Positions 9,675 through 17,400 of a stretch of DNA of 64,000 nucleotides are shown here, piece by piece. The stretch covers positions 868,001-932,000 of the forward strand of contig NZ_JAHDTI010000001.1 of NCBI RefSeq assembly GCF_018531495.1, in the 5' to 3' direction. The position numbers and the translations under genes were made by a program. Below the pieces are notes generated by a model. The model saw nothing but the letters and a program-made list of their open reading frames with translations. It made no database searches and was not told where the DNA came from. Source of the DNA: Nonomuraea sediminis (GTDB lineage Bacteria; Actinomycetota; Actinomycetes; Streptosporangiales; Streptosporangiaceae). The number at the start of each line of letters is the position of its first letter. The first letter of the stretch is position 1.

Positions 9675-9836
9675 CTACCCGAGCTGCGTGATGCCGTCGA
9701 CCGAAGCCCTCCGGACGCTCTTGACCACCTGACCGTCGCGGTAGAAGTCGTAGAAGCCGTACCGCGGGTCTACGCGGTCGGCCTGGACCCTCTCCCGGCG
9801 ACGAGGCGAGCGCCACAGAATTTCAAAACAGTGCAT
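9675..9836 (-). CDS. 53-residue hypothetical island protein
   Basis: ATG 9836 to TAG 9675-9677, with AGGAA about nine bases before the start. The sequence is basic at the front (RSPRRRERV) and then beta-like (RYGFYDFYRDGQVVKSV), ending DGITQLG. Base periodicity and a following hairpin support it. No family recognised. It is divergent from the portal gene, sharing the AT-rich interval 9837-9947. Confidence 0.6.
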   Translation of the reverse strand: MHCFEILWRSPRRRERVQADRVDPRYGFYDFYRDGQVVKSVRRASVDGITQLG

Positions 9837-9947
9837 TTTCGAGTTCCTATTCAATTGCGCTAATAGAACGCCTTAATTGTCCCGGGAATTCGTTGAAAAT
9901 TGATAGTGTGCGGCATCGCCGCAGCTCAGCCTCTCTAGGAGAACCCG

Positions 9948-11528
9948 ATGCCGCTGCCGAGCGGCGGCACCTGGCCGCCCCCAGCAATCGCACCCATCAT
10001 CCCCAAGCTCGCCGAGTGGAGCGCCTGGTACAGCGGCGACCCCGACGCCCTCGCTGGCGTCTACGGCGGCCAACGCGCCAACGACACCACCGGATTCTTC
10101 GCTAGCGAGCGCGGCGGCTGGCGGGCCACCGTCGGACGCAAGCTGGAGCGCTGGTTCTGGGGCACCCGCCCCACCGGAGCCCAGCCCCGCACGAAACTGC
10201 ACGTGCCGCTGGCGAGCGATATCGCGGCCACCAGCGCGAACCTGCTCTACGGCGAGATGATCTCCATCAAGTCAGACGACAAGACCACCCAAGCCCGCCT
10301 GGAACAGCTCATCGAGGACTCAGACCTCCACTCCACCCTCCTGGAGTCCGCCGAGCTCGCCTCAGGCCTCTCCGGCGTCTACCTGCGAGTCTGCTGGGAC
10401 AAGAAGCTCCGCCCCGAAGGCCCATGGCTCGCCGCCGTCCACGCCGACAGCGCCATCCCCGAGTTCCGCTACGGCGTCCTCACCGCGGTCACGTTCTGGC
10501 GCGTCCTAGCCGACGACGGCGACATCGTCGTCCGCCACCTCGAGCGGCACGAGCCGGGCGTGATCCTGCACGGCCTGTACGAAGGCACCTGTGACGACCT
10601 CGGCCACCAGATCCCGCTCACCGAGCACGAGGCCACCGCCTACCTCGCCGAAGTGGTGACGGAGCAGGGCGCGATCGAGACCCGCATCCCGATGCTGACC
10701 GCCTCCTACATCCCGAACATCAGACCCAATCGGATCTGGCGCAACGTCCCCGCCGCGGCCTATCTCGGCCGCAGCGACCTCCAGGGCATCGAGCCCATGC
10801 TCGACGGCCTCGACGAGGTTTACTCCTCCTGGCGCAGGGACATCCGCCTGGCCAAGGCGAGACTGATCGTCCCGACCTCGTACCTGCAGAGCCAGGGCCG
10901 CGGCCAGGGCGCCGCGTTCGACGTCGAGCAGGAGCTGTACGAGAGCCTCAACGTGCTCGGCGGCGACGACAAGATGGAGATCTCGCCGCAGCAGTTCCTC
11001 ATCCGGCACGAAGAGCACCGCGCCACCGCCGCCGACTGGCTGGAGCAGGCCGTGCGCGGCGCCGGCTACTCGGTGCAGACCTTCGGCGGAGAGGGCGACG
11101 CCGCCGTCACCGCCACCGAGGTCGTCGCCCGGCAGGAGCGCTCCTACACGACCCGGTCGAAGAAGATCGGCTACAACAAGCGCGGCGTCGGCGACGCCGT
11201 GACCGCGTTGCTCGCCATCGATGACGTCATCTTCGGCTCCGGCGTCGTCCCCGAGCGGCCGTCTCTGGAATGGCCCGACGGGGTCGCCACCGACCCGAAG
11301 GCGCTGGCTGAGACGCTCAATCTGCTCGCGCAGGCCGAGGCGGTCTCCACCGAGATCAAGGTCAGGCTCCTCCATCCGGACTGGGATGACCCCGAGGTGC
11401 AGGAGGAAGTCGACCGGATCACCGAATCGCAGCAGGCCATGGTTCCCGATCTGTCGACGGCCTTCCAGCAGGATCCTGGCCAGCAGACCGGGCCGCCGCA
11501 GCAGGATAGACCGCCTGAGGGGGCGTGA
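9948..11528 (+). CDS. Phage portal protein (SPP1 gp6-like)
   Basis: 526 residues from ATG 9948 behind AGGAGA (9937-9942). The order of elements fits an SPP1-type portal: a Trp-rich N-terminus (WSAWYSGDPDALAGVYGG), a clip/wing region, PNIRPNRIWRNVPAAAYLGRSDLQGIEPMLDGLDEVYSSW at mid-length, a crown-like helical C-terminus and a Gln/Pro-rich tail. It forms the dodecameric DNA gateway of a capsid. It appears full length. It overlaps the minor capsid gene by four bases. No capsid gene follows, so any function would need a helper phage or is lost. Confidence 0.9.
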   Translation: MPLPSGGTWPPPAIAPIIPKLAEWSAWYSGDPDALAGVYGGQRANDTTGFFASERGGWRATVGRKLERWFWGTRPTGAQPRTKLHVPLASDIAATSANLLYGEMISIKSDDKTTQARLEQLIEDSDLHSTLLESAELASGLSGVYLRVCWDKKLRPEGPWLAAVHADSAIPEFRYGVLTAVTFWRVLADDGDIVVRHLERHEPGVILHGLYEGTCDDLGHQIPLTEHEATAYLAEVVTEQGAIETRIPMLTASYIPNIRPNRIWRNVPAAAYLGRSDLQGIEPMLDGLDEVYSSWRRDIRLAKARLIVPTSYLQSQGRGQGAAFDVEQELYESLNVLGGDDKMEISPQQFLIRHEEHRATAADWLEQAVRGAGYSVQTFGGEGDAAVTATEVVARQERSYTTRSKKIGYNKRGVGDAVTALLAIDDVIFGSGVVPERPSLEWPDGVATDPKALAETLNLLAQAEAVSTEIKVRLLHPDWDDPEVQEEVDRITESQQAMVPDLSTAFQQDPGQQTGPPQQDRPPEGA

Positions 11529-12652
11529 TGGCCGCGCCCACCGTCGACGACCTCGTCGCCACCCTCGTCGAGCTGTACCAGCGCGCCGAACTCCGGCTGG
11601 CCCGCGACATCGCCACCTCGCTCAAGGCCGGGATCGACTCGCCACGTTGGGCCTCCGAGAAGCTCATCGCGCTCACCGCGCTGCGTATGCAAGCCCAGCG
11701 GATCCTCGCCAAGTTGGCCATCGACTCAGACGACGCTGTACGGCAGGCCATCGCCCTCGCCGTACAGCGCGGCGGACGGCGGGCCGACGAAGAGCCCGGC
11801 CGCCTCGGCGACACCCCCGCGCGCGGCCAGGGCGCCCGGCTGGTACGGCAGGCGCTCCCCGGCAACCCGGCCCTGGTACGGCTGGCACGCGAGCTGGCGC
11901 TGACCCTGCGTTCCACACATGTGCAGATCCTGCGCTGGCAGCTCGACGCCTACCGCAAGGTGATCGCCGAGGCTGCACTCCCCGACGTGCTCCTCGGCCT
12001 CCAAACCAGGCGGCAGGCCGCCCAACACGCGTGGGAGCGGCTGCTTGACCGCGGCATCGCCGGGTTCGTCGACCGCGGCGGGCGCCGGTGGGAGCTCGCC
12101 TCCTACGTGGAGATGGCGGCACGCACCGGTACCATGGCCGCTGCGGTCCAGACTCACGCCGACCGGCTCATCGAGGCTGGCGACGACCTGGTCATCGTGT
12201 CCGATAGCCCGCGCGAGTGCCCGAAGTGCCGCCCGTGGGAGCGCAAGGTGCTCTCCCTCTCCGGCAAGAACCGCGGCGATGTCCAGGTCGAGCACGCGAC
12301 CCGCGACGGCGAGATGGTCACCGTCCACGTGGCCGGATCTCTGGTTGAGGCGCGCGCGGCCGGGCTCATGCACCCCAACTGCACACACTCCGTGAGCCGC
12401 TGGACGCCCGGCATCACCAAGGTCGGCAACGCGAACTCGAACCCGGAAGGGTATGAGGCCAAGCAGAGGCAACGCGCCATCGAGCGGCATATCCGCCGGT
12501 GGAAGCGCCGCGAGCAGGCGGCGATCGACCCGGCCGCCGAGAAGGTCGCCCGCGCGAAGGTCCGCGAATGGCAGGCCGCGTTGCGTCAGCACATCGACGA
12601 GCACGGGCTGAAGCGTCTGCCGTACCGCGAGCAGATCGGCCGCGCCCGCTAG
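11525..12652 (+). CDS. Phage minor capsid / head morphogenesis protein
   Basis: 375 residues. The start is GTG 11525 or the adjacent ATG 11528; both overlap the portal stop. The middle carries the hallmark SPRECPKCRPWERKVLSLSG and the C-terminal metal-binding-like MHPNCTHSVSRWTPG, with Cys and His positions typical of the Phage_min_cap2 / SPP1 gp7 class. A basic helical C-terminus follows. The protein enters the prohead with the portal. Its last codons overlap the convergent minus-strand gene by four bases, suggesting that the phage module was cut right after this gene. Confidence 0.88.
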   Translation: MMAAPTVDDLVATLVELYQRAELRLARDIATSLKAGIDSPRWASEKLIALTALRMQAQRILAKLAIDSDDAVRQAIALAVQRGGRRADEEPGRLGDTPARGQGARLVRQALPGNPALVRLARELALTLRSTHVQILRWQLDAYRKVIAEAALPDVLLGLQTRRQAAQHAWERLLDRGIAGFVDRGGRRWELASYVEMAARTGTMAAAVQTHADRLIEAGDDLVIVSDSPRECPKCRPWERKVLSLSGKNRGDVQVEHATRDGEMVTVHVAGSLVEARAAGLMHPNCTHSVSRWTPGITKVGNANSNPEGYEAKQRQRAIERHIRRWKRREQAAIDPAAEKVARAKVREWQAALRQHIDEHGLKRLPYREQIGRAR

Positions 12653-13698
12653 CGGCACCACACCTTGACCGCCTTGATCACCTGCCGAGCCTGTGCCTGG
12701 TCGATCGTGGCGTTGCCGCCGGACAACTCCTGCACGACGTACTGCTCGAGCGTCAGCTTGCCGCCATCGGCCCCGTCCAGGATCCGGCCACAGATGTTCT
12801 CGGCACGACGGATCGCCCGCTCGGTGTTCACCACCAGGCCCGGATCGATCGCCTTCAGCTTGGCGAGGTAGACGCGCTCCTGCGCCTCCGACGGCGTGCG
12901 CGACGCGACGCTCGGCTGCGCTCGCGGGCTCGGCGTCGACTGCGGCAGCGAGGCGGCCAGCTTGGCGAACACCTGCGCCATGACAACCAGGCCGACGAGC
13001 AGCACGACGACGAAGATGGCCAACCTGCCCGCGTGCTCATCGATCAGCTCGAACACCACCTGCGACTCGCCGGCGCCGAGCGCGGACGCGAAGTCGGCCT
13101 CTCTCCCCAGTGCGCTGCGGGCGCGTTGGCCGGGCGGCAGCTGCAGGATGGTCGACCAGCCGCCGTCCTCGGTGAGCACGGGCGCGGCCAGGCGCATGCC
13201 TTCGGCGCGGCCGAGCTTGGCGTCGATCGCTGCGCGCACCACCACGCTCTCCTGCGGGGTGCCGCCCTTCCGGCCGGGAATCTTGAACGGGATCGGCCGC
13301 GCCGCGATCCGCTTGTGCACCTCGACCACGGTGCCGAGCCCGGCGACGGCGGCGAGCGCCACGAGCGGCGTCGTGGTGCTCCACCAAGCGGTGCCCGCCG
13401 CGGTCGAGCCGAGGTAGGCCAGGCCGAGCATCCACGCCTGTCGGCGGCGGCGGGTGCGGACGCTCTCGCGGAAGATGTGGTCGTCGGTGCCTGCGTAGTC
13501 GTCGGCGCGGATCCACCGCCAGGCGGTGGTCGCGAGTCGTGCGGTCCCGGCCGCGGGGGCGGTGGTGGAGCGGGCGACGAACTTGATGGTGCGCCTGCCG
13601 TACTTGCCTTGGCGCAGGAGGTGGACCACGCGCCGGGTACGGCTGGGCTTGACCCAGAACTCGGGCGGTGTCTGGGGGCGCTCGAAGGTGTCGCTCAC
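12649..13698 (-). CDS. Chimeric membrane protein: TraB/FtsK-like N-terminus joined to a DUF732-like C-terminus
   Basis: 349 residues from GTG 13698, overlapping the upstream stop (GTGA). The N-terminal part (PEFWVKPSRTRRVVHLLRQGKY, two weak membrane helices, then RKGGTPQESVVVRAA to READFASALGAGESQV) resembles the front of SpoIIIE/FtsK-type conjugation translocases. Just where the ATPase should follow, near residue 215-225 (plus-strand about 13020-13050), it switches to a membrane helix, a Ser/Pro linker and a small domain ending GNATIDQAQARQVIKAVKVWC. There is no Walker A or B, so it cannot pump DNA. A deletion fusion is the simplest reading; family assignment of both halves is from memory. 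Confidence 0.6.
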   Translation of the reverse strand: MSDTFERPQTPPEFWVKPSRTRRVVHLLRQGKYGRRTIKFVARSTTAPAAGTARLATTAWRWIRADDYAGTDDHIFRESVRTRRRRQAWMLGLAYLGSTAAGTAWWSTTTPLVALAAVAGLGTVVEVHKRIAARPIPFKIPGRKGGTPQESVVVRAAIDAKLGRAEGMRLAAPVLTEDGGWSTILQLPPGQRARSALGREADFASALGAGESQVVFELIDEHAGRLAIFVVVLLVGLVVMAQVFAKLAASLPQSTPSPRAQPSVASRTPSEAQERVYLAKLKAIDPGLVVNTERAIRRAENICGRILDGADGGKLTLEQYVVQELSGGNATIDQAQARQVIKAVKVWCR

Positions 13699-14519
13699 GG
13701 AGTCACCGCTAGCGCCTCGCGCCGGTCGACGAGTGCGGACAGGTACGCCTGCACCTGGGCGGCACGGTCCTGGCCGATCCGAAGCTCCTTCTTCAGCTGC
13801 CGGATCGACGGAATCTCTCCTTGCGCGAGCATCGCCCGGTAGTGGTGACCTGCGGAAGTACACACTTCGTCGACCTCGGGTACAGGGTCGAGTACGCGCA
13901 CCTCTCCAAGCGGCGGGAGGGGCGGGATGCCGCCGCTGACGCGGTGCGTCCAGGCGATCAGATCCTCGACTGCGCGGGCCGCCTCGGCATCGTCCGGGCC
14001 CGGCTGCGCCGGCTCGGATACGTCCACGGGTACGGCCGGTGCGGGGTCGGGTACGGCTGGCGCGTGCAGATCACGGCTGATCATGTGGGAGAGGCCGGCG
14101 CCCATCCCGAGCACCAGGACGGGCAGCGCGGACACCGCGGTGGTCACTTCCCAGGGGGCGAGAGCCTGCTGGAAGACCTCCAGCAGGTGGTAGGCGACCT
14201 GGCCGAGCATGCCGAGCACCAGCGACCCGATCGCGGACCACTTGGCGAAGCGGCGGGTGCCGTCGCTGATCCGCGGAGACCGGTTGAGCCAGGCGCCGAG
14301 CGCGTAGGCGGCGTACGTCTCGACACCGATCGGCAGGGTGACCGCGGTGTTGATTTCCAGTGAGTCGAGGATGCCGGGCAGCGGCTTGACGAGTCCGAAT
14401 CCGGTGCGTTCGCCGAGGCCGACCCAGCCAGACCAGGTGGCGACGCCGGCGGGGAGGGCGAGAAGGATGAGCGGCCAGCGTGCTGGCGCACGGCCGGAAG
14501 CGATCGTAAGGTCTTGCAT
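13695..14519 (-). CDS. DUF2637-like membrane protein of integrative elements
   Basis: 274 residues from ATG 14519 with AGGAG eight bases upstream. About four to five membrane segments (for example LILLALPAGVATWSGWVGLG and SALPVLVLGMGAGLSHMI) are followed by a Pro/Ala linker and a C-terminal helix-turn-helix-like segment (IPSIRQLKKELRIGQDRAAQVQAYL). This architecture is common in actinomycete integrative conjugative elements beside the translocase gene, where such proteins are thought to help mycelial spread. The function is not established. It is coupled to the truncated translocase gene. Confidence 0.7.
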   Translation of the reverse strand: MQDLTIASGRAPARWPLILLALPAGVATWSGWVGLGERTGFGLVKPLPGILDSLEINTAVTLPIGVETYAAYALGAWLNRSPRISDGTRRFAKWSAIGSLVLGMLGQVAYHLLEVFQQALAPWEVTTAVSALPVLVLGMGAGLSHMISRDLHAPAVPDPAPAVPVDVSEPAQPGPDDAEAARAVEDLIAWTHRVSGGIPPLPPLGEVRVLDPVPEVDEVCTSAGHHYRAMLAQGEIPSIRQLKKELRIGQDRAAQVQAYLSALVDRREALAVTP

Positions 14520-14561
14520 GGCGAGGACTCCTAGTCAGATTAGGCGTCTGAGCTGGAAGAA

Positions 14562-14589
14562 CCCCACCGGCGCTCCAACGCCGGTGGGG
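14562..14589 (-). terminator. Hairpin terminator
   Basis: CCCCACCGGCG (14562-14572) pairs with CGCCGGTGGGG (14579-14589), loop of six. On the minus strand it is followed by a short T-rich stretch (TTCTTCC). It lies downstream of the two small minus-strand genes. A second hairpin, GGCCTCCGC/GCGGAGGCC (14606-14614 and 14629-14637), is right next to it. Confidence 0.65.
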
Positions 14590-14740
14590 GCCTTCTGTTG
14601 TCTGGGGCCTCCGCCCAACCCGGAATGAGCGGAGGCCTACCCGCGGCGCCCTCGACTGCGCGTAAGGGTGCGCGGGCGTGGATGCCCGGCCGCCGCGGAG
14701 CTATGGGTGTGGCCAACGCGGCGACCGGGCGGCTCAGGGG

Positions 14741-14944
14741 TCAGGCGGGCGTGTGCTCTCCGAACGTCGAGCGGTAACCGGCGACCGGCTTCCCGGGGCA
14801 TTCGATCGGCAGCGCGACGCCCTTGGCGGGCGGCTCTCCGAGAGGGGTGGACCAGTGCCCGCCCACGAGACCGTTGACCCTGACGATCTCGTATCCGCAG
14901 TGCGCGCAGATCTCCGCGCTGTTCGCGTCGTCGACGATAGTCAC
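14741..14944 (-). CDS. Small island protein with a CxxC motif
   Basis: 67 residues from GTG 14944, overlapping the preceding stop. CAHCGYEIVRVNG near the N-terminus and a single Cys later (PIECPGK) suggest a zinc-ribbon-like fold, but only three cysteines are present. It is the second gene of a two-gene minus-strand unit. Function unknown. Confidence 0.6.
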   Translation of the reverse strand: MTIVDDANSAEICAHCGYEIVRVNGLVGGHWSTPLGEPPAKGVALPIECPGKPVAGYRSTFGEHTPA

Positions 14945-15129
14945 GCGGCGCTCCAGGTTCTGGCGATGCCGAGCGCGGTGGCCCAGATGTGGGCGGCGCG
15001 CCAGCTGGCGGCGACGGTGGAGCGGCCGGCCACGATGTAGGTCACGCGCACACGGCCGTCGTCGAGCTCCTGTGTGGAGCAATCGGGGATGTATTGGGGG
15101 ACCGTGAGGGTCGTCGTAGGCTTTGCCAC
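14941..15129 (-). CDS. Small hypothetical island protein
   Basis: 62 residues from GTG 15129, chosen over GTG 15138 because GGAG lies eight bases before it. Beta-type N-terminal half (DDGRVRVTYIVAG), then a helix (ASWRAAHIWATALGIARTW). Overlaps the next gene by four bases (GTGA). No family recognised; small coupled proteins like this are usual near the GntR gene of integrative elements. Confidence 0.55.
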   Translation of the reverse strand: MAKPTTTLTVPQYIPDCSTQELDDGRVRVTYIVAGRSTVAASWRAAHIWATALGIARTWSAA

Positions 15130-15236
15130 GGGTCGCACTCCGATGCGATCAAGGGCCCGGAGTCCAGGCGTTCGCGCGCCTGCCGGGCCCGCTCTATTGC
15201 AGGGCCTTTCGATCGGATGCTACGCCTCTTCATCAT

Positions 15237-15254
15237 GGTTCACCATGGTGAACC
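15237..15254. promoter_or_regulatory. Perfect 18-bp palindrome, probable GntR operator
   Basis: GGTTCACCATGGTGAACC is identical to its reverse complement. It lies between the divergent GntR gene and the small minus-strand gene pair, the right position for a repressor that controls both itself and the transfer genes. Confidence 0.65.
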
Positions 15255-15308
15255 TTGGTGATGTGTGGGTATCCGCAGGTCAACAGGGATGCCTACTGTT
15301 CGACTGTG

Positions 15309-15551
15309 ATGATCGAATGGCGTCTGAATGCACCGAAGTGGGAGCAGGTCGCGGACGTCCTGAAGGCCAGGATCGCCGACGGCACGTACCCGGTGGATTC
15401 GCCGCTGCCGTCCGAACACCAGTTGGTCGCCGAGTTCGACATCGCCCGCGGCACGGCCCGCAAGGTGCTGGTGCGGTTGCGCGAGGAGGGTGTGGCGTAC
15501 TCGGTGCGCGGGATCGGGACGTTCGTCAAGGCACCGAAGGACGAGGACTGA
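15309..15551 (+). CDS. GntR-family repressor of the island (KorSA-like)
   Basis: 80 residues from ATG 15309 (GTG 15306 is adjacent). The whole protein is a GntR winged helix: WEQVADVLKARIADGTYPVDSPLPSEHQLVAEFDIARGTARKVL then a wing YSVRGIGTFV. It lacks an effector domain, like the short GntR repressors of actinomycete integrative elements. There is no ribosome site; TACTGT (15294-15299) would place transcription start at the start codon, so the mRNA may be leaderless. The longer frame from 15255 begins within the palindrome and is unlikely. Confidence 0.85.
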   Translation: MIEWRLNAPKWEQVADVLKARIADGTYPVDSPLPSEHQLVAEFDIARGTARKVLVRLREEGVAYSVRGIGTFVKAPKDED

Positions 15552-15576
15552 GCAGCGGCTTGACGTGCGGTGACAC

Positions 15577-15602
15577 GCCCCTAACCAAGATCGGTTAGGG
15601 GC
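15577..15602 (+). terminator. Terminator after the GntR gene
   Basis: GCCCCTAACC (15577-15586) and GGTTAGGGGC (15593-15602) form a perfect 10-bp stem with a six-base loop, followed by GGCTTAATTGTT. It is 26 bases after the stop codon. Confidence 0.8.
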
Positions 15603-15674
15603 GGCTTAATTGTTCCGCTTTCAGGTGGGGCCGTTCCTGCTTACACTCCTGAGTGCACACTGGTTGCTGCCCAC

Positions 15675-15733
15675 TAAGTGCAGGCTAAGGCGCTGATCAG
15701 AGCTTCCTGAGAGCTCTCACGGGATTCTTATCG
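15675..15733. repeat. Right copy of 59-bp imperfect direct repeat flanking the island
   Basis: Partner of 5200-5258 (46 of 59 identical, same orientation). This copy lies 45 bases beyond the 3' end of the acyl-CoA synthetase gene and has no gene to drive on the minus strand nearby. That makes it more likely a leftover attachment site or displaced htrA promoter than a working promoter. Confidence 0.7.
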
Positions 15734-15778
15734 GTGCTGCTCAGGGACACGGCGCCCGAGGCCGCCGCACCAAGAAAT

Positions 15779-17308
15779 TCACGAGGTTTTGCCAGGCCAG
15801 TACTCTTCACGCAGGAGGCGCTTGTAGAGCTTGCCCGTCGGGTGGCGCGGGAGTTCCTCGCGGAAGTCGACCGACTTGGGGCACTTGTAGTGGGCCAGGT
15901 GGGCTCGGCAGTGGGCGATGAGCTCCGCCTCCAGGGCCGGGCCCGCCTCCTTCAGGTCGGCGGGCTGGACGACGGCCTTGACCTGCTCGCCCATCTCCTC
16001 GTCCGGCACGCCGAACACGGCCACGTCGGCGACCTTGGGGTGCAGGGCGAGCAGGTTCTCCGCCTCCTGCGGGTAGATGTTCACCCCGCCGGAGATGATC
16101 ATGTAGGAGCGGCGGTCGGTGAGGTAGAGGAAGCCGTCGGCGTCGAGGTGGCCGATGTCGCCGAGCGTGGTCCAGCCGCGTCCCTGCGGATCCTGGACCG
16201 ACCTGGTCTTCTCGGGGTCGCCGTGGTACTCGAAGCGGGCGCTGTCGGCGAAGTAGACCGTGCCGTCCTCCCCGGTCGGCAGGTCGTTGCCGTCCTCGTC
16301 GCACACGTGCACGGTGCCGAGCAGCGACCGGCCGACCGTGCCCTTGTGCGCGAGCCAGTCCTGGGAGTTGGTGTAGAGGAAGCCGTTGCCCTCGGTGCCC
16401 GCGTAGTACTCGTGGATGATCGGCCCCCACCACTCGATCATCGCCTCCTTGGCGGGGATCGGGCAGGGCGCGGCCGCGTGGATGGCACATCGCAGCGACG
16501 AGACGTCGTACTTGGCGCGGGTCTCCTCGGGCAGTTTGAGCATCTTGATGAACATCGTGGGCACGAGCTGCGAGTGCGTGACCCGGTAGCGCTCGACCGC
16601 CTCCAGGTAGCGCTCGGGATCGAAGCGTTCCATCACCACGACGGTGCAGCCCAGCCGCTGGAACTGCATGCTGTAGCGCAGCGGCGCGGCGTGGTAGAGC
16701 GGCGCGGGCGAGAGGTAGACGCTGTCGCCGGTGGGCGCGAACAGCCCCTGAATCAGCCTCAGCAGGACGCTTGGCTCCTCCAGCGGCCGGCCGCCGAGGG
16801 CGGGCTTGACGCCTTTGGGGCGACCGGTGGTGCCGGAGGAGTAGAGCATGTCGCCGCCCTGGACCTCGTCCTCGATCGGCGTGACCGGCATCCCGGCCAC
16901 CGCCTCCTCGTAGGACTCGAAGCCCGGCGTGACGCCGTCGAGCATCAGCTTGCGCTCCACCCGGGGGCCGATCGCCTCGATCGACGGCGAGAGCGCGGCG
17001 GAGGTGACGAAGATCCTGGCCTCGCAGTTGTCGACGATGTAGGCCAGTTCGTCGGTCTGCAGGCGGGAGCTGATCGCGGTGTAGTACAGGCCTGCCCGGT
17101 GCGCGGCCCAGGCCACGGCCAGGAACAGCGGATGGTTCTCCAGCATGAACGCCACGTGGTCGCCGGGCCGCAGCCCGGCCGCGCGGAACAGGTGGGCCAG
17201 CCGGTTCGACTCCTCATCCAGCCGGCGGTAGGTGACGACCTGCCCGGAGCCCGCCAGGATCACAGCGGGCTTGTCGGGGGTGACTGCTGCGATGGCTCCC
17301 GGATGCAT
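15779..17308 (-). CDS. AMP-dependent acyl-CoA synthetase (FadD-like)
   Basis: 509 residues, full length for the ANL superfamily. The P-loop motif YSSGTTGRPKG, the aromatic/Glu motif YYAGTEGNG, the hinge region TDRRSYMIISGGVNIYPQEAE and the C-terminal catalytic Lys region (TGKLYKRLLR) are all present. It activates a carboxylate as acyl-AMP and transfers it to CoA. The chain (fatty, aromatic or steroid acid) cannot be told from sequence. It appears to be transcribed alone. The start codon abuts a palindrome that overlaps the -10 box, so strong repression by a TetR-type protein is likely. Confidence 0.9.
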   Translation of the reverse strand: MHPGAIAAVTPDKPAVILAGSGQVVTYRRLDEESNRLAHLFRAAGLRPGDHVAFMLENHPLFLAVAWAAHRAGLYYTAISSRLQTDELAYIVDNCEARIFVTSAALSPSIEAIGPRVERKLMLDGVTPGFESYEEAVAGMPVTPIEDEVQGGDMLYSSGTTGRPKGVKPALGGRPLEEPSVLLRLIQGLFAPTGDSVYLSPAPLYHAAPLRYSMQFQRLGCTVVVMERFDPERYLEAVERYRVTHSQLVPTMFIKMLKLPEETRAKYDVSSLRCAIHAAAPCPIPAKEAMIEWWGPIIHEYYAGTEGNGFLYTNSQDWLAHKGTVGRSLLGTVHVCDEDGNDLPTGEDGTVYFADSARFEYHGDPEKTRSVQDPQGRGWTTLGDIGHLDADGFLYLTDRRSYMIISGGVNIYPQEAENLLALHPKVADVAVFGVPDEEMGEQVKAVVQPADLKEAGPALEAELIAHCRAHLAHYKCPKSVDFREELPRHPTGKLYKRLLREEYWPGKTS

Positions 17309-17309
17309 G

Positions 17310-17328
17310 AACCGAACACTATTCGGTT
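17310..17328 (-). promoter_or_regulatory. Operator overlapping a leaderless promoter of the acyl-CoA synthetase gene
   Basis: AACCGAACACTATTCGGTT has perfect 7-bp arms around a five-base centre. On the minus strand it holds TAGTGT at -13 to -8 from the ATG and there is no ribosome site, so transcription probably begins at the start codon. A bound repressor would sit on the -10 box. Confidence 0.65.
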
Positions 17329-17361
17329 ATCTGCCGGCCCGAAAGGCCTCCGGGTACGGCG

Positions 17362-17392
17362 AAGCCGCGGCCCCCCTCCGAGGCCGCGGCTT
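17362..17392 (-). terminator. GC-rich hairpin after the secreted-protein gene
   Basis: AAGCCGCGGCC (17362-17372) pairs with GGCCGCGGCTT (17382-17392), nine-base loop. It is nine bases past the stop of the minus-strand gene at 17401. It would also stop plus-strand read-through. Confidence 0.65.
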
Positions 17393-17400
17393 TGCGCGGG

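Larger units (their letters stand above)
5259..15674. mobile_element. Degraded hybrid phage/AICE integrative island
   Basis: The interval between the two 59-bp repeats contains only mobile-element genes: a C-terminally deleted tyrosine integrase, small and large terminase, portal and minor capsid genes, then on the opposite strand a set resembling actinomycete integrative conjugative elements (two tiny proteins, a DUF2637-like membrane protein, a TraB/FtsK-like N-terminus) and a GntR repressor. Major capsid, tail, lysis, replication and excision genes are missing. Bases such as 9820-9910 are clearly AT-richer than the surroundings. It sits between a fadD-type gene and the protease gene, which would otherwise be neighbours. 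With a broken integrase it is probably immobile. Confidence 0.85.
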
